A stretch of 64,000 nt of DNA from Mesorhizobium sp. CA14 (GTDB taxonomy: Bacteria > Pseudomonadota > Alphaproteobacteria > Rhizobiales > Rhizobiaceae), in NCBI RefSeq assembly GCF_020165195.1, contig NZ_JAIUHR010000014.1, positions 1-64,000 on the forward strand, written 5' to 3'. Below are positions 37,334 through 46,691 of the stretch, one piece after another. Position 1 is the first letter of the stretch. Every line of letters begins with the position of its first letter. The translations under genes and the position numbers were made by a program. The notes under the pieces are model-generated. The model was not told the origin of the DNA. It worked only from the letters and a program-made list of their open reading frames with translations, and made no database searches.

Positions 37334-38254
37334 ATGAGCTTTTTTCCCGGAAACGACCCTGAACCCGGCGATGCCTTCGCCTGCGACCAGATCGAGCTGA
37401 TGGTCGTTCCGAACGCCAAGGACATCGGCGGCTTCGAGGTGCGCCGCGCTCTGCCGACGGCAAAACGCCGGCTGGTCGGGCCGTTCATCTTCTTCGACCG
37501 CATGGGCCCGGCGATCCTGCGCGCCGGCCACGCGCTCGATGTGCGTCCGCATCCGCATATCGGGCTTTCCACCGTCACCTACCTGTTCGACGGCAGGATC
37601 AGGCATAGGGATTCGCTCGGCACCGAAATGGTGATCGCGCCGGGCGACGTGAATTTGATGACCGCGGGACGCGGCATCGTTCATTCCGAGCGCACGCCAC
37701 AGGAATTGCGCGGCGCGCCGATGTCGGTCTCCGGCCTGCAGACCTGGCTGGCTTTGCCCGACGGCAAGGAGGAGATTGCCCCGGTTTTCGCGAACACGTC
37801 GGTGGCCCGCTTGCCGCAGATCGATGCCGAGGGTGTCAGCGGACGCATCGTGATCGGCGAATTCTCAGGGCTGCGTTCGCCCGTGGCGACCGCTTCGGAT
37901 ACGCTTTATGCCGATCTGCGCTTAGTGTCGGGTGCAAGCGTGAAGATTCCGGCCGATGCCGAGGAGCGCGCCATCTACACGCTGGAGGGCGACGTCTCGA
38001 TCGCCGGCGATGTTTTCCCTGCCGAACGGCTCCTGGTGTTCAAGCCGGGCGAGGAGATCGTTGTTTCCTCCGAGCGCGGTGCGCATTTCATGCTGTTCGG
38101 CGGCGCTTCGCTGGGCTCCAAGCGCTATATCTGGTGGAATTTCGTCTCGTCCTCCAAGGAACGCATCGAGCAGGCCAAGCAGGAATGGAAGACGGGCCGC
38201 TTCGATATCGTTCCTGGCGATGAGGAAGAGTTTATTCCGCTGCCCGAGAACTAA
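37334..38254 (+). CDS. Pirin family protein
   Basis: 306 aa bicupin. The N-terminal cupin has the metal-binding set (VRPHPHIGLSTVTYLFDG and GRGIVHSERTP, with His-x-His and a later His). Bacterial pirins are metal proteins, several with quercetin dioxygenase activity; the physiological role here is open. GAGGGG precedes ATG 37334. The last two bases of its TAA stop are the first two bases of palindromic element B. Confidence 0.87.
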   Translation: MSFFPGNDPEPGDAFACDQIELMVVPNAKDIGGFEVRRALPTAKRRLVGPFIFFDRMGPAILRAGHALDVRPHPHIGLSTVTYLFDGRIRHRDSLGTEMVIAPGDVNLMTAGRGIVHSERTPQELRGAPMSVSGLQTWLALPDGKEEIAPVFANTSVARLPQIDAEGVSGRIVIGEFSGLRSPVATASDTLYADLRLVSGASVKIPADAEERAIYTLEGDVSIAGDVFPAERLLVFKPGEEIVVSSERGAHFMLFGGASLGSKRYIWWNFVSSSKERIEQAKQEWKTGRFDIVPGDEEEFIPLPEN

Positions 38255-38396
38255 GGTGTGTTGATATTCAGGTGAGGCCGGCCTGCAAATGCCGGTTTCC
38301 TGCGCTTCCGGTGCTCACGTACTTTGAGTACGCTCCGCTCCGGTTCTCGGAATCCATCATTTTCGGCGCGGCCTGACCTGAATCTCAATACACCTT
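38253..38396 (-). repeat. Palindromic intergenic element, copy B (inverted)
   Basis: 144-bp element with ends AAGGTGTGTTGATATTCAGG and its near-complement, a longer terminal inverted repeat (about 28 bp, few mismatches) than copy A. The core matches copy A in reverse orientation: CCTGCGCTTCCGGTGCTCACGTAC, loop TTTGA, GTACGCTCCGCTCCGG. It begins at the second base of the pirin stop codon. Confidence 0.87.
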
Positions 38397-38519
38397 GCAG
38401 CGTAGCACGCGTCACTGGCGCGCATTTACATTCGCCCGCCGTCGGCCTATTCCCGCGCATGATTATGGCGCAATCTGCTGATAGCGCCGTGTTCGATCAA
38501 TAAGGCAGGACGCGCCCGA

Positions 38520-40427
38520 GTGAAGCCAGACACGCCGCTGCTCGACAAGGTCCGCATTCCGGCGGATTTGCGGACGCTTGATGAGAGCGCGCTGCCGCGG
38601 CTTGCCGCGGAACTCCGCGCCGAGCTGATCGATGCCGTGTCGCAGACCGGCGGCCATCTCGGCGCCGGCCTCGGCGTCGTCGAGCTGACGGTTGCCCTGC
38701 ACTATGTCTTCAACACGCCGCAGGACCGGCTGATCTGGGACGTTGGCCACCAGGCCTATCCGCACAAAATCCTGACCGGCCGCCGCGACCGCATCCGCAC
38801 GCTGCGCCAGGAAGGCGGCCTCTCCGGTTTCACCCGGCGCGCCGAGAGCGAATACGACCCGTTCGGCGCCGCGCATTCCTCGACCTCGATTTCAGCCGGT
38901 CTCGGCATGGCCATGGGGCGAGACCTGTCGGGTGGCCGCAACAATGTCATTTCCATCATCGGCGACGGCTCGATGTCGGCCGGCATGGCCTTCGAGGCGC
39001 TGAACAATGCCGGCGCGCTCGATGCCCGGCTGATCGTCATCCTCAACGACAACGACATGTCGATCGCGCCGCCGACCGGCGCCATGAGCGCATATTTGGC
39101 CAGGCTTGCCTCCGGCAAGGCCTATCTGGGCCTACGCGATTTCGGCAAGAAGCTGACATCCTATCTCGGCAAGCGCGCCGACCGCGCCATCACCCGTGCC
39201 GTCGAGCATGCGCGCGGCTACGTCACCGGCGGCACCTTGTTCGAGGAGCTCGGCTTCTACCATATCGGCCCCATCGACGGTCACAATCTCGAACATCTGA
39301 TCCCGGTGCTGAAGAACGTCCGTGACAATGGCAAAGGCCCGGTACTGATCCATGTCGTGACCCAGAAGGGCAAGGGCTACGCGCCGGCGGAAGCCGCGGC
39401 CGACAAATATCACGGCGTCAACAAATTCGACGTCATCACCGGCGCGCAGGCCAAGGCGCCGGCCAATGCGCCCGCCTACACCAAGGTCTTCGCCGAAAGC
39501 CTGATCCAGGAAGCGCGTGAGGACGACCGCATCGTCGCCATCACCGCCGCCATGCCGAGCGGCACCGGCCTCGACCTTTTTGGCGAGGTGTTTCCGAAGC
39601 GAACTTTCGATGTCGGCATTGCCGAGCAGCATGCGGTGACCTTCGCCGCGGGGCTGGCCACCGAAGGCTACAAGCCCTTCGCCGCCATCTACTCCACCTT
39701 CCTGCAGCGCGCCTACGACCAGGTCGTCCATGACGTGGCGATCCAGAAATTGCCGGTGCGTTTTCCCATCGACCGCGCCGGTTTCGTCGGTGCCGACGGC
39801 GCCACCCACTGCGGCGCTTTCGATACGACCTTCCTCACCACGCTGCCGGGCTTCGTCGTCATGGCCGCCGCGGATGAGGCGGAGCTGCGCCATATGGTGC
39901 GCACCGCGGCGGCCTATGATGATGGTCCGATCGCCTTCCGCTATCCGCGTGGCAATGGCGTCGGCGTCGACATGCCGGAGCGCGGCTCGCTGCTCGATGT
40001 CGGCAGGGGCCGCATCCTCAAGGAAGGGACCAAGGTCGCGCTGCTTTCCTTCGGCACGCGGCTGCAGGATTGCCTGTTGGCGGCCGAGGAACTTGGCGCT
40101 GCCGGCCTTTCCACCACGGTTGCCGACGCCCGCTTCGCCAAGCCGCTGGACGAGGATCTGATCCGGCGGCTCGCCCGTTCGCATGAGGTACTGGTGACGG
40201 TGGAAGAGGGCGCCATCGGCGGCTTCGCCAGCCAGGTGCTGCATTTTCTCGCTCATGAAGGCCTCTTGGAAAGCGGCCTCAAGGTGCGCCCGCTGGTGCT
40301 GCCGGATGTGTTCACGGACCACGCCAAGCCGGAAAAGATGTATGCCGATGCCGGGCTGGATTCGGCCGGCATCGTGCGCACTGTCTTCGCCGCGCTCGGT
40401 CGCGGCGTGCAGGCGCAGCGCGCCTGA
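38520..40427 (+). CDS. dxs: 1-deoxy-D-xylulose-5-phosphate synthase
   Basis: 635 aa thiamine-diphosphate enzyme condensing pyruvate and glyceraldehyde 3-phosphate, the entry step of the MEP isoprenoid pathway (ispH, the last enzyme, lies at 57445). It has the ThDP motif [33 protein letters not shown] near the N-terminus, [18 protein letters not shown] and [19 protein letters not shown]. The start is a GTG at 38520 with AAGGCAGGA upstream. It reaches full family length. Confidence 0.95.
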   Translation: MKPDTPLLDKVRIPADLRTLDESALPRLAAELRAELIDAVSQTGGHLGAGLGVVELTVALHYVFNTPQDRLIWDVGHQAYPHKILTGRRDRIRTLRQEGGLSGFTRRAESEYDPFGAAHSSTSISAGLGMAMGRDLSGGRNNVISIIGDGSMSAGMAFEALNNAGALDARLIVILNDNDMSIAPPTGAMSAYLARLASGKAYLGLRDFGKKLTSYLGKRADRAITRAVEHARGYVTGGTLFEELGFYHIGPIDGHNLEHLIPVLKNVRDNGKGPVLIHVVTQKGKGYAPAEAAADKYHGVNKFDVITGAQAKAPANAPAYTKVFAESLIQEAREDDRIVAITAAMPSGTGLDLFGEVFPKRTFDVGIAEQHAVTFAAGLATEGYKPFAAIYSTFLQRAYDQVVHDVAIQKLPVRFPIDRAGFVGADGATHCGAFDTTFLTTLPGFVVMAAADEAELRHMVRTAAAYDDGPIAFRYPRGNGVGVDMPERGSLLDVGRGRILKEGTKVALLSFGTRLQDCLLAAEELGAAGLSTTVADARFAKPLDEDLIRRLARSHEVLVTVEEGAIGGFASQVLHFLAHEGLLESGLKVRPLVLPDVFTDHAKPEKMYADAGLDSAGIVRTVFAALGRGVQAQRA

Positions 40428-40468
40428 ATCAGAACGTCAAGACGCTGAATCGTTTGCCGGCTTGCCAA

Positions 40469-40512
40469 GCAATTCCAGCAAAACTGTGCAGCGGTTTTGC
40501 GCTCGGAATTGC
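40469..40512 (-). repeat. Palindromic intergenic repeat with AAAA-CCGC loop-TTTT core (copy R2)
   Basis: Outer stem GCAATTCC/GGAATTGC and inner stem GCAAAA/TTTTGC around an 11-nt loop that reads CCGCTGCACAG on the minus strand. Same layout as R1 and R3 with compensating base changes in the inner stem. It lies just after dxs in a 206-bp gap that holds no other gene. Confidence 0.78.
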
Positions 40513-40633
40513 ATCAAGCCAACATTGTAACTATCTGTTAACGCTCCCGTTTGGCGGTTCGCTTACCCTGTCTATTGGCCGATTTTCAACGGCGCCCTGT
40601 TAGAAGTTCGAGCCAGGCAGGGAGATAACAAAA

Positions 40634-40921
40634 ATGAAAACGCTTCTGTGCGGCATGGTCCTTTTGGCGGGCATGATTGCACCGGTGGCAGCCGAGACGC
40701 GTTACGACCGCAATCTTGAAAAGGCGGTGCTGGACATCGTTGCCGGCAAGATGGGCAACATCCGCGGCGCCTTCTCCTATAAGCAGGTTCCTCAACTCGT
40801 AGTGCTGCCGGATGCCACGCCCGTCGCGCCCACTCCGGTTGAGCCGCCGCGCAAGGAAGCCTCCGGCAATGACGGCCTGATGCCCGCCGTCGAGCGCCAG
40901 GTTTCTCGCACTATTTTTTAG
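40634..40921 (+). CDS. Small exported protein of unknown function
   Basis: 95 aa with a clear signal peptide (LLCGMVLLAGMIAPVAA, cleavage near residue 20) and a short mature part with a proline-rich middle (PTPVEPPRKE). No family recognised. GGGAG precedes the ATG. Its TAG overlaps the reversed stop of the converging GFA gene. Confidence 0.65.
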   Translation: MKTLLCGMVLLAGMIAPVAAETRYDRNLEKAVLDIVAGKMGNIRGAFSYKQVPQLVVLPDATPVAPTPVEPPRKEASGNDGLMPAVERQVSRTIF

Positions 40922-41319
40922 AACCACATATCGCGCACGCAGCTGCGATCGCGCGGTAGGTCGTCGAAACTATTCAGGCCGTCGAAATGGTCGATCGGCA
41001 GGTCGGCGACCTCCTCGGGCGGCGCAAGCCTGACATTGACTGCGATACGCGTGCGGCCGCTTTTGCTCGAACGCAGGCCACGCCAGGCGACCACGCAGGC
41101 GCAGGTCGGACAGAACAGGATTTCCAGCGCGGGCTCCGCCACCTCGGCGCGTGTGTACGATTTCAGCGGCCCGGCGACGCGGATGCGCTCGTCGACATAA
41201 TCATAGGCCCAGAGCGCACCGTAGCGGCGGCAAAGCGTGCAATTGCATGCGGTGATTCCACCGGGATCGCCCTCCAGCGTCCAATGAACCGCGCCGCAAT
41301 GACAGGTACCCTTCAGCAT
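40918..41319 (-). CDS. GFA (glutathione-dependent formaldehyde-activating / CENP-V) family protein
   Basis: 133 aa zinc-binding fold with its cysteine sets intact: CHCGAVHW, CNCTLCRRYG and CPTCACVV. Such proteins bind zinc and, in the founding member, glutathione; most are of unknown role. ATG 41319 is chosen over a GTG four codons earlier because GGAGGTGG sits directly before it. Confidence 0.83.
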   Translation of the reverse strand: MLKGTCHCGAVHWTLEGDPGGITACNCTLCRRYGALWAYDYVDERIRVAGPLKSYTRAEVAEPALEILFCPTCACVVAWRGLRSSKSGRTRIAVNVRLAPPEEVADLPIDHFDGLNSFDDLPRDRSCVRDMWF

Positions 41320-41428
41320 TGCCACCTCCACCGGCTGACGAACGGCCTGTGCCTATCGGCATTCTGCAGCCTATTGCCCGATATTCAAACCCATTGCGTT
41401 CGCGCCCGGCTTTCGCCAATGAAGGCCG

Positions 41429-42196
41429 ATGAGTTCCCCTTTGCCAGCCAGCCGGCGCCAGCGGCTCGACGAATTGCTCGTCGGGCGTGGCCTGTTTGCC
41501 AGCCGTTCGCGCGCCCGCGACGCGATCGAGCGCGGCACGGTGACGGTTGACGGCGCCGTTGCCCGCAAGCCCGGCCAACCTGTCGCGCCGGACTGCCTCG
41601 TAGCCATCGACGATCCGGCGCAGGCCTATGTGTCGCGCGCCGCGCTGAAGCTGATCGCCGGCCTCGATCATTTCGGTCTCGATCCTTCCGGCAGCGAGGC
41701 GCTTGATATCGGCGCCTCGACCGGCGGTTTTACCCAGGTGCTGCTCGAGCGCGGCGCGGCGCACGTTACGGCGATCGATGTCGGCCACGGCCAGATCAAC
41801 CCTGACATTGCCGGCGACCCGCGTGTCACGGTGATCGAAGGACTGAACGCACGCGATCTGACGGCAGCCGATCTCGGCGGCCGCGTTCCCGGTTTCCTTG
41901 TCTGCGACGTCAGCTTCATCTCGCTGAAGCTTGCGCTGCCGCCGGCGCTGGAACTGGCGGGCGAAGGCGCCAAGGCAATCTTTCTGGTCAAGCCGCAATT
42001 CGAGGCGGGCCGCGAGGCCATCGGCAAGGGCGGCTTGCTCAAGAATCCGGGCGAAGCCGGGCGCATTGCCGGAAATTTGCGCGACTGGCTGGCCGGCGTT
42101 CCAGGCTGGCGCGTGCTGGGGCTCCAGCCATCGCCAATCGAAGGCGGCGACGGCAACCGCGAGTTCCTGCTCGCCGCCATGAAGGACGGGCGATGA
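41429..42196 (+). CDS. tlyA: TlyA family rRNA (cytidine-2'-O)-methyltransferase/hemolysin-like protein
   Basis: 255 aa. An S4 RNA-binding domain (about 10-70, RLDELLVGRGLFASRSRARD and GTVTVDG) is fused to an FtsJ-type methyltransferase: SAM motif DIGASTGGFTQVLLERGA, DVGHGQI, CDVSFISLK and LVKPQFEAGR. Members 2'-O-methylate rRNA. The stop overlaps the start of the next RNA methylase (ATGA), so both modify RNA from one transcript. GAAGGCCG precedes the ATG. Confidence 0.9.
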   Translation: MSSPLPASRRQRLDELLVGRGLFASRSRARDAIERGTVTVDGAVARKPGQPVAPDCLVAIDDPAQAYVSRAALKLIAGLDHFGLDPSGSEALDIGASTGGFTQVLLERGAAHVTAIDVGHGQINPDIAGDPRVTVIEGLNARDLTAADLGGRVPGFLVCDVSFISLKLALPPALELAGEGAKAIFLVKPQFEAGREAIGKGGLLKNPGEAGRIAGNLRDWLAGVPGWRVLGLQPSPIEGGDGNREFLLAAMKDGR

Positions 42197-43434
42197 GCGC
42201 ACGCTTCACCATTGCGAGGCTCGGTTCGCAGGGCGACGGCATCGCCAATGCCGAAGGCGGGGAGATCTTCATCCCGTTCACGCTGCCGGGCGAAACGGTC
42301 ACGGCCGCGCGCCAGAAGGACCGCGCCGCGCTGATGTCGGTATTGGAAGCCTCGCCGCTCAGGGTCGGCCCGGCCTGCCGCCATTTCACCGAATGCGGCG
42401 GCTGCGCGCTGCAGCATTACGAGGCCGCAGCCTACCAGCAATGGAAGCGCGAGAGGGTCGTGCAGGCGCTGAAAGCCAAGGGCATCGCATCCGACATCGC
42501 TGCGCTGGTGCCTTGCGCGCCGCACACTCGCCGCCGCGTCACCTTCAGCGCCAGGCGTACCGAGGCCGGCATGCTGCTCGGCTTCGTGCGCGCGCTGTCT
42601 TCCGAGATCATCCCGATCGAGGAGTGCTCGATCTCGCTGCCGGCGATCGTCTCGGCGCTCGACAAATTGCGCGCCCTCGCCGGATTGGTCTGCGCCACCC
42701 CGAAGGCGTTTCATATGACGGTGACCGTCACCGCTTCAGGCCTCGACATAGCTGTGCACGATGCCGGCAAGCTTGGCGACCATCAGCGCCGTATCGCGTC
42801 GAATTTCGTCATAGCTGAGGGTTTGGCGCGGCTTTCCGTCGACGGAGAGATCGTCGTCGAGCCGAAGAAGCCGGTGGTGCAGATCGGATCGGTCGCGGTC
42901 GCCGTGCCGCCCGGCGCCTTCCTGCAGGCGACGGAAGCCGCCGAGCAGGCGATGGCGGGCCTTGTCGGCCGGCATTTGTCGCGCGCCAGGAAGGTCGCGG
43001 ATCTGTTTGCCGGCTGCGGCAGCTTCGCGCTCAGGCTCGCGGCGAAGTCAGAGGTTCACGCTGTGGAGGGCGATGCGCCGGCGCTCGCCGCGCTCGACCG
43101 CGCCTTCCGCTTCGCCGGCGGCCTGAAGCGGGTGACCAGCGAACGCCGCGACCTGTTCCGCCGGCCGCTGACCTTCAAGGAGTTGAACCTTTTCGACGGC
43201 CTGGTCTTCGATCCGCCGCGCGCCGGCGCCGAGGATCAGTCGAAGCAGATCGCCCGCTCCGACGTGCCGCTGGTCGCTGCGGTGTCCTGCAATCCGGTGA
43301 CGCTGGCGCGCGATCTGCGCATCCTGATCGATGGCGGCTACGCGCTGAAGAGCGTCACGCCGATCGACCAGTTCCTGTGGTCGCCGCATGTCGAGGCCGT
43401 GGCGCTTTTGGAGAAGCCGAAGCGGCGGCGGTAG
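42193..43434 (+). CDS. 23S rRNA (uracil-C5)-methyltransferase, RlmD/RumA type
   Basis: 413 aa. The order is: an N-terminal TRAM-like strand region, the iron-sulfur cluster cysteines in CRHFTECGGCALQHY, the SAM motif VADLFAGCGSFALRLA, FDPPRAGAEDQ, and the catalytic cysteine in VSCNPVTLARDL. It should methylate a uridine in 23S rRNA. The exact target (RlmC, RlmD or TrmA-like) cannot be told from motifs alone. Confidence 0.88.
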   Translation: MSARFTIARLGSQGDGIANAEGGEIFIPFTLPGETVTAARQKDRAALMSVLEASPLRVGPACRHFTECGGCALQHYEAAAYQQWKRERVVQALKAKGIASDIAALVPCAPHTRRRVTFSARRTEAGMLLGFVRALSSEIIPIEECSISLPAIVSALDKLRALAGLVCATPKAFHMTVTVTASGLDIAVHDAGKLGDHQRRIASNFVIAEGLARLSVDGEIVVEPKKPVVQIGSVAVAVPPGAFLQATEAAEQAMAGLVGRHLSRARKVADLFAGCGSFALRLAAKSEVHAVEGDAPALAALDRAFRFAGGLKRVTSERRDLFRRPLTFKELNLFDGLVFDPPRAGAEDQSKQIARSDVPLVAAVSCNPVTLARDLRILIDGGYALKSVTPIDQFLWSPHVEAVALLEKPKRRR

Positions 43435-43601
43435 CCCGCCGCCGGGGGCTCGCATGAAAATTGTGAAGCCTCTGTTCTTTCGACGAAATTGCGCCCTAAA
43501 GCCGCCTTTTTGAAGGGCCTTAATTCTGCTGTTAGGGAAACATTCCTGCCTCTCCGGCGTTATCGCGTTGGACGAATGGCGGACAAGGATGGCGGATTGC
43601 A

Positions 43602-46436
43602 ATGCGCTCGCTTCGGAAAGTCATCGGTCTTCTCGTCATTCTCGTCGCGTTCGCCGTCGCGTCCACGACCGGCGCGCTCGCCCAACAGCAGAAACGTCTC
43701 GCATTCGTCATCGGCAACGCCGCCTATCCGTCGGATGCGCTGGTCACCTCCGCGAATGACGCCGGCCTGATTGCGCAGACCTTGCAGGCAGCAGGGTTCG
43801 ACGTGGTCGGCGCGCGCGACGTCGACCAGGAATCGTTGCGTGGCGCGCTGCGAGATTTCCTTGGAAAGGTTTCCGCCGCCGGTCCGGACGCGACCGTTTT
43901 CGTATACCTCGCCGGCCGCGGCGTGCAGTTCGAAGGTGAGAACTATTTCTTGCCGGTAGATGCCCAGATCGCCAATCCGGCCGACGTGCCGCTGCAGGCC
44001 ATGCGGCTCTCCGATATCACCAAGTCCCTGGCGGGACTGCCGGCGAAGGTCAATATCGTCGTCCTCGACGCGGCGCGGCCGAATGCCCTTCCGAAAATGA
44101 GCCAGCCGCTGGCCGGCGGTCTCGCCCTGGTCGACCCCGACCCCAACATGCTGATTGCGTTCAACGCGGCGCCCGGAACGGTTGCGCCGGAAGGCAAGGG
44201 CCCATACGGCGCCTATGCTCAGGCGCTAGCGGAGATGATGCGCGAAGGCGGCTTGTCGCTTGACGATGTTTTCGACCGCACGCGGCTACGCGTCAACGAG
44301 GTGACGCTAGGCGCCGAAATCCCGTGGGACGCCTCGAAGATCAGCGCGCCTTTCGTCTTCTTCGAACGCGCTCCGGACGCGCCGCCGCCGAAGGTTTCGG
44401 AGTCCGAAGAACGGGCCAACCGGACCAGGCCGATCCGCGATTTCAACGCGCATGACGCCTATGTCGCGGCACTCGATCGCGATACCATGCGCGGCTACGA
44501 GGAATTCCTCGTCGCTTATCCGCACGATCCGATGGCCAAGCGTGTGCGCGCCATCATCGCTGCGCGGCGCGAGGCGATCACCTGGCGCGAAACATGGCTG
44601 CGGGACACGCCGGAGGCTTATTGGTCTTACCTCGATCGCTATCCGCACGGGCTGCATGCCTGGGACGCGCGCCGCCGGCTGGAACATTTCGACGCTGAGC
44701 TCGAGCCACCGGCGAGCTTCACCGTCATCGTCTACGACGTGCCGCCGCCGCCGCCGGAAGAAATCATCTATGTCGACAGGCCGGTGCTCTATTTCGACGA
44801 TCCCGATTTCGACTTCGAGCCGCCGCCGCCGATCGACGTGATATTCCTGCCGCCGCCGCCGCCGGATTTCGTCGTGCTGCCGCCGCCCCCGCCGCCGGTC
44901 GATGTTTACGTCCTGCCGACGCCGGTCTTCGTCCCCGTGCCGGTCTGGGTCAGACCGCCCCGTGACATCGTGCCGCCGCCGAACGACATCATCTTCAACA
45001 ACATTCACAACACGACCGTCATCAACAACATCAACAACACGACGATCAACAGCGAGCCGGCCAATCAGGCCGGACAACCCAACGCCAATGCACCGAGCGG
45101 CCTCACCACCGGCCAGAAGATGGCGGTTGGTGCGGGCGCGGCCGCGCTGGCGGCCAAGGTGGCGCTGCCGCCGTTGCTGCAGAAAAGGGCGGTGCTGTTC
45201 AAGCAAAATCAGGGCGGCCAGCCGCTGAAGCCGGGCCAAGCTGCCACGCAGGGCCAGCAGCCTGGTGCGACGCCGCAATCGCTGAAGCCGGGGCAGGCTG
45301 TCACGCAGGGCCAGCAGCCGGGTGCGACGCCGCAGGCCAAGACGATGGGCAAGCTCTCGACCGATCACGCCTTGCCGGGAGCTGACGGCAAAGCGCTGCC
45401 GCTCGTCAACGGCAAGCCGGTGCTCAACGGCCAGAATGCGCCCAACAGGAAGGTGCTGGGCAAGCAAGGCACTGTGAGTGGCAACCAGCAGGCTACCGGA
45501 AATGCCGGCGCCCCCGTTACGGGCAATGGCCAGCAGAACGGAGTTGTCAACGATCAGGACAAGAGGGGCAAGTTCCGCAAGTTGCCGAGCGTCAATGGCG
45601 CGCCGGGCGGGCAGAACGCCCAGCAGAGGTTCGGAAAGAACAATCCGAATGCTTTGGCCGGCCAGAATGGAGGCAACCCGAAGAAGCTGACACGCAAGGA
45701 TCTGTCGGCAGGCCAGACAGCTGTCGGCCCTAGCGATCAAGACTCGGTCAACGGAGGCGATAGAGGCAAGAAGCTCCGCAAGCTGCCGACCGTCAACGGC
45801 GCGCCGGGCGAGAACGGGCAAAACGCTCAGCAGAGGTTCGGGAAGAACAATCCGAATGCGTTGTCCGGCCAGAACGAAAACAGACCGAGGAAGCTGACAC
45901 GCAAGGATCTATCAGAAGGTCAGACAGCTGTCAGCCCGAGCGATCAAGGCTCGGTCAACGGAGGCGATAGAGGTCGGAAGTTCCGCAAGCTGCCGACCGT
46001 CAACGGCGCACCGGCCGACAACCGGGCGAGCGTGCAGGAGCGGCTCAGGAGAAACAATCCGAGTGTGTTCTCCGACCAGAATCAGGGCTCGGCCAATGAA
46101 AACAGGAAGTTCCGCAGGCTGCCGAACGGCGAAGAGGGTTCCGCCGGCGCGGGCGCCAAGGTCCAGCGCAACTTCAAGCAGGAAAGGCCGAACGTGCAGG
46201 TGCTCAGGCCGCAAAGGCCGGAGTTCCAGGCGCAGCCAAAGCCTCAGATGCAAGAGAGACGCCTGCAGCAGTTGAGGCCTGAGCCTCAGATGCAAGAAAG
46301 ACGCTTGCAGCAGCAGCCGCGGCCTCAGCCTCAGATACAGGAGCGGCGCCTGCCGCAGCAGCCCAAGGAGCAGCCGCCGCAGGGAAACAAGAAGCCGGCC
46401 TGCGGGCATCCCGGCGAGCCGCCCTGCAAGCAGTAG
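43602..46436 (+). CDS. Exported pseudocaspase with proline-rich and tandem-repeat tail
   Basis: 944 aa. A signal peptide (1-27, ending ALA) is followed by a caspase p20-like domain (31-250): KRLAFVIGNAAYP, then YLAGRGVQFEGENYFLPVD and IVVLDAARP. In active members these two read GHG and DACR; here Arg106 replaces the histidine and Ala158 the cysteine, so it cannot be a protease by that mechanism. A helical segment (280-370) leads into a proline-rich stretch (about 380-462), an Asn/Thr-rich patch (463-484), two 19-residue repeats, three ~66-69-residue repeats and a Gln-rich end. GC-rich like its neighbours. Probably periplasmic or surface-exposed scaffold or binding protein; true role unknown. 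Confidence 0.82.
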   Translation: MRSLRKVIGLLVILVAFAVASTTGALAQQQKRLAFVIGNAAYPSDALVTSANDAGLIAQTLQAAGFDVVGARDVDQESLRGALRDFLGKVSAAGPDATVFVYLAGRGVQFEGENYFLPVDAQIANPADVPLQAMRLSDITKSLAGLPAKVNIVVLDAARPNALPKMSQPLAGGLALVDPDPNMLIAFNAAPGTVAPEGKGPYGAYAQALAEMMREGGLSLDDVFDRTRLRVNEVTLGAEIPWDASKISAPFVFFERAPDAPPPKVSESEERANRTRPIRDFNAHDAYVAALDRDTMRGYEEFLVAYPHDPMAKRVRAIIAARREAITWRETWLRDTPEAYWSYLDRYPHGLHAWDARRRLEHFDAELEPPASFTVIVYDVPPPPPEEIIYVDRPVLYFDDPDFDFEPPPPIDVIFLPPPPPDFVVLPPPPPPVDVYVLPTPVFVPVPVWVRPPRDIVPPPNDIIFNNIHNTTVINNINNTTINSEPANQAGQPNANAPSGLTTGQKMAVGAGAAALAAKVALPPLLQKRAVLFKQNQGGQPLKPGQAATQGQQPGATPQSLKPGQAVTQGQQPGATPQAKTMGKLSTDHALPGADGKALPLVNGKPVLNGQNAPNRKVLGKQGTVSGNQQATGNAGAPVTGNGQQNGVVNDQDKRGKFRKLPSVNGAPGGQNAQQRFGKNNPNALAGQNGGNPKKLTRKDLSAGQTAVGPSDQDSVNGGDRGKKLRKLPTVNGAPGENGQNAQQRFGKNNPNALSGQNENRPRKLTRKDLSEGQTAVSPSDQGSVNGGDRGRKFRKLPTVNGAPADNRASVQERLRRNNPSVFSDQNQGSANENRKFRRLPNGEEGSAGAGAKVQRNFKQERPNVQVLRPQRPEFQAQPKPQMQERRLQQLRPEPQMQERRLQQQPRPQPQIQERRLPQQPKEQPPQGNKKPACGHPGEPPCKQ
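45225..45338 (+). repeat. Two 57-bp tandem repeats inside the pseudocaspase gene
   Basis: Units 45225-45281 and 45282-45338 encode near-identical 19-residue blocks (LKPGQAATQGQQPGATPQS and LKPGQAVTQGQQPGATPQA). Exact unit length in codons keeps the frame. Confidence 0.85.
45567..46139 (+). repeat. Three ~200-bp tandem repeats inside the pseudocaspase gene
   Basis: Units start at 45567, 45765 and 45972 with GKFRKLP-, GKKLRKLP- and GRKFRKLP-type openings. Units 1 and 2 continue with VNGAPG, NAQQRFGKNNPNAL and KLTRKDLS..GQTAV; unit 3 is more diverged and shortened. Lengths of 198 and 207 bp are multiples of three, consistent with expansion by unequal recombination under selection for frame. Confidence 0.85.
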
Positions 46437-46475
46437 GCCAGCAAGGCTTGCCTTGGCCGCGGGCGGCAACGCCCG

Positions 46476-46507
46476 TTCATGGGCCGGACTTCCGGCCCCA
46501 TGAATTT
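46476..46507. terminator. Hairpin terminator-like sequence after the pseudocaspase gene
   Basis: TTCATGGGCCGGA pairs with TCCGGCCCCATGAA (one bulged C) across a 2-nt spacer, followed by TTT. It may serve both converging genes. The remaining gap to 46691 holds a second imperfect hairpin, AGAGC...CCGTTTC / GAAACGG...GCTCT (46648-46686), and no gene. Confidence 0.55.
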
Positions 46508-46691
46508 GCGAGAATGTGACGGGTCAGGCCGTCAAAAGCAGACCAGACCGCTCTGGTCGCTCCGGGAGCGATTGCGGGAAAAGGTGAAAGGTTCGGGCTC
46601 GGCGACTTCACCGTAGCCTTCCCTCCGGAATTGCGTCCCAGTGAGATAGAGCGGCTCGCCGTTTCCGTGAAACGGTGAAATGCTCTGGCTT

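Noticed and set aside
43602..46436. Caspase-like gene as part of a defence system
   Set aside because: The dyad is absent, the protein is exported and no partner defence genes lie nearby.
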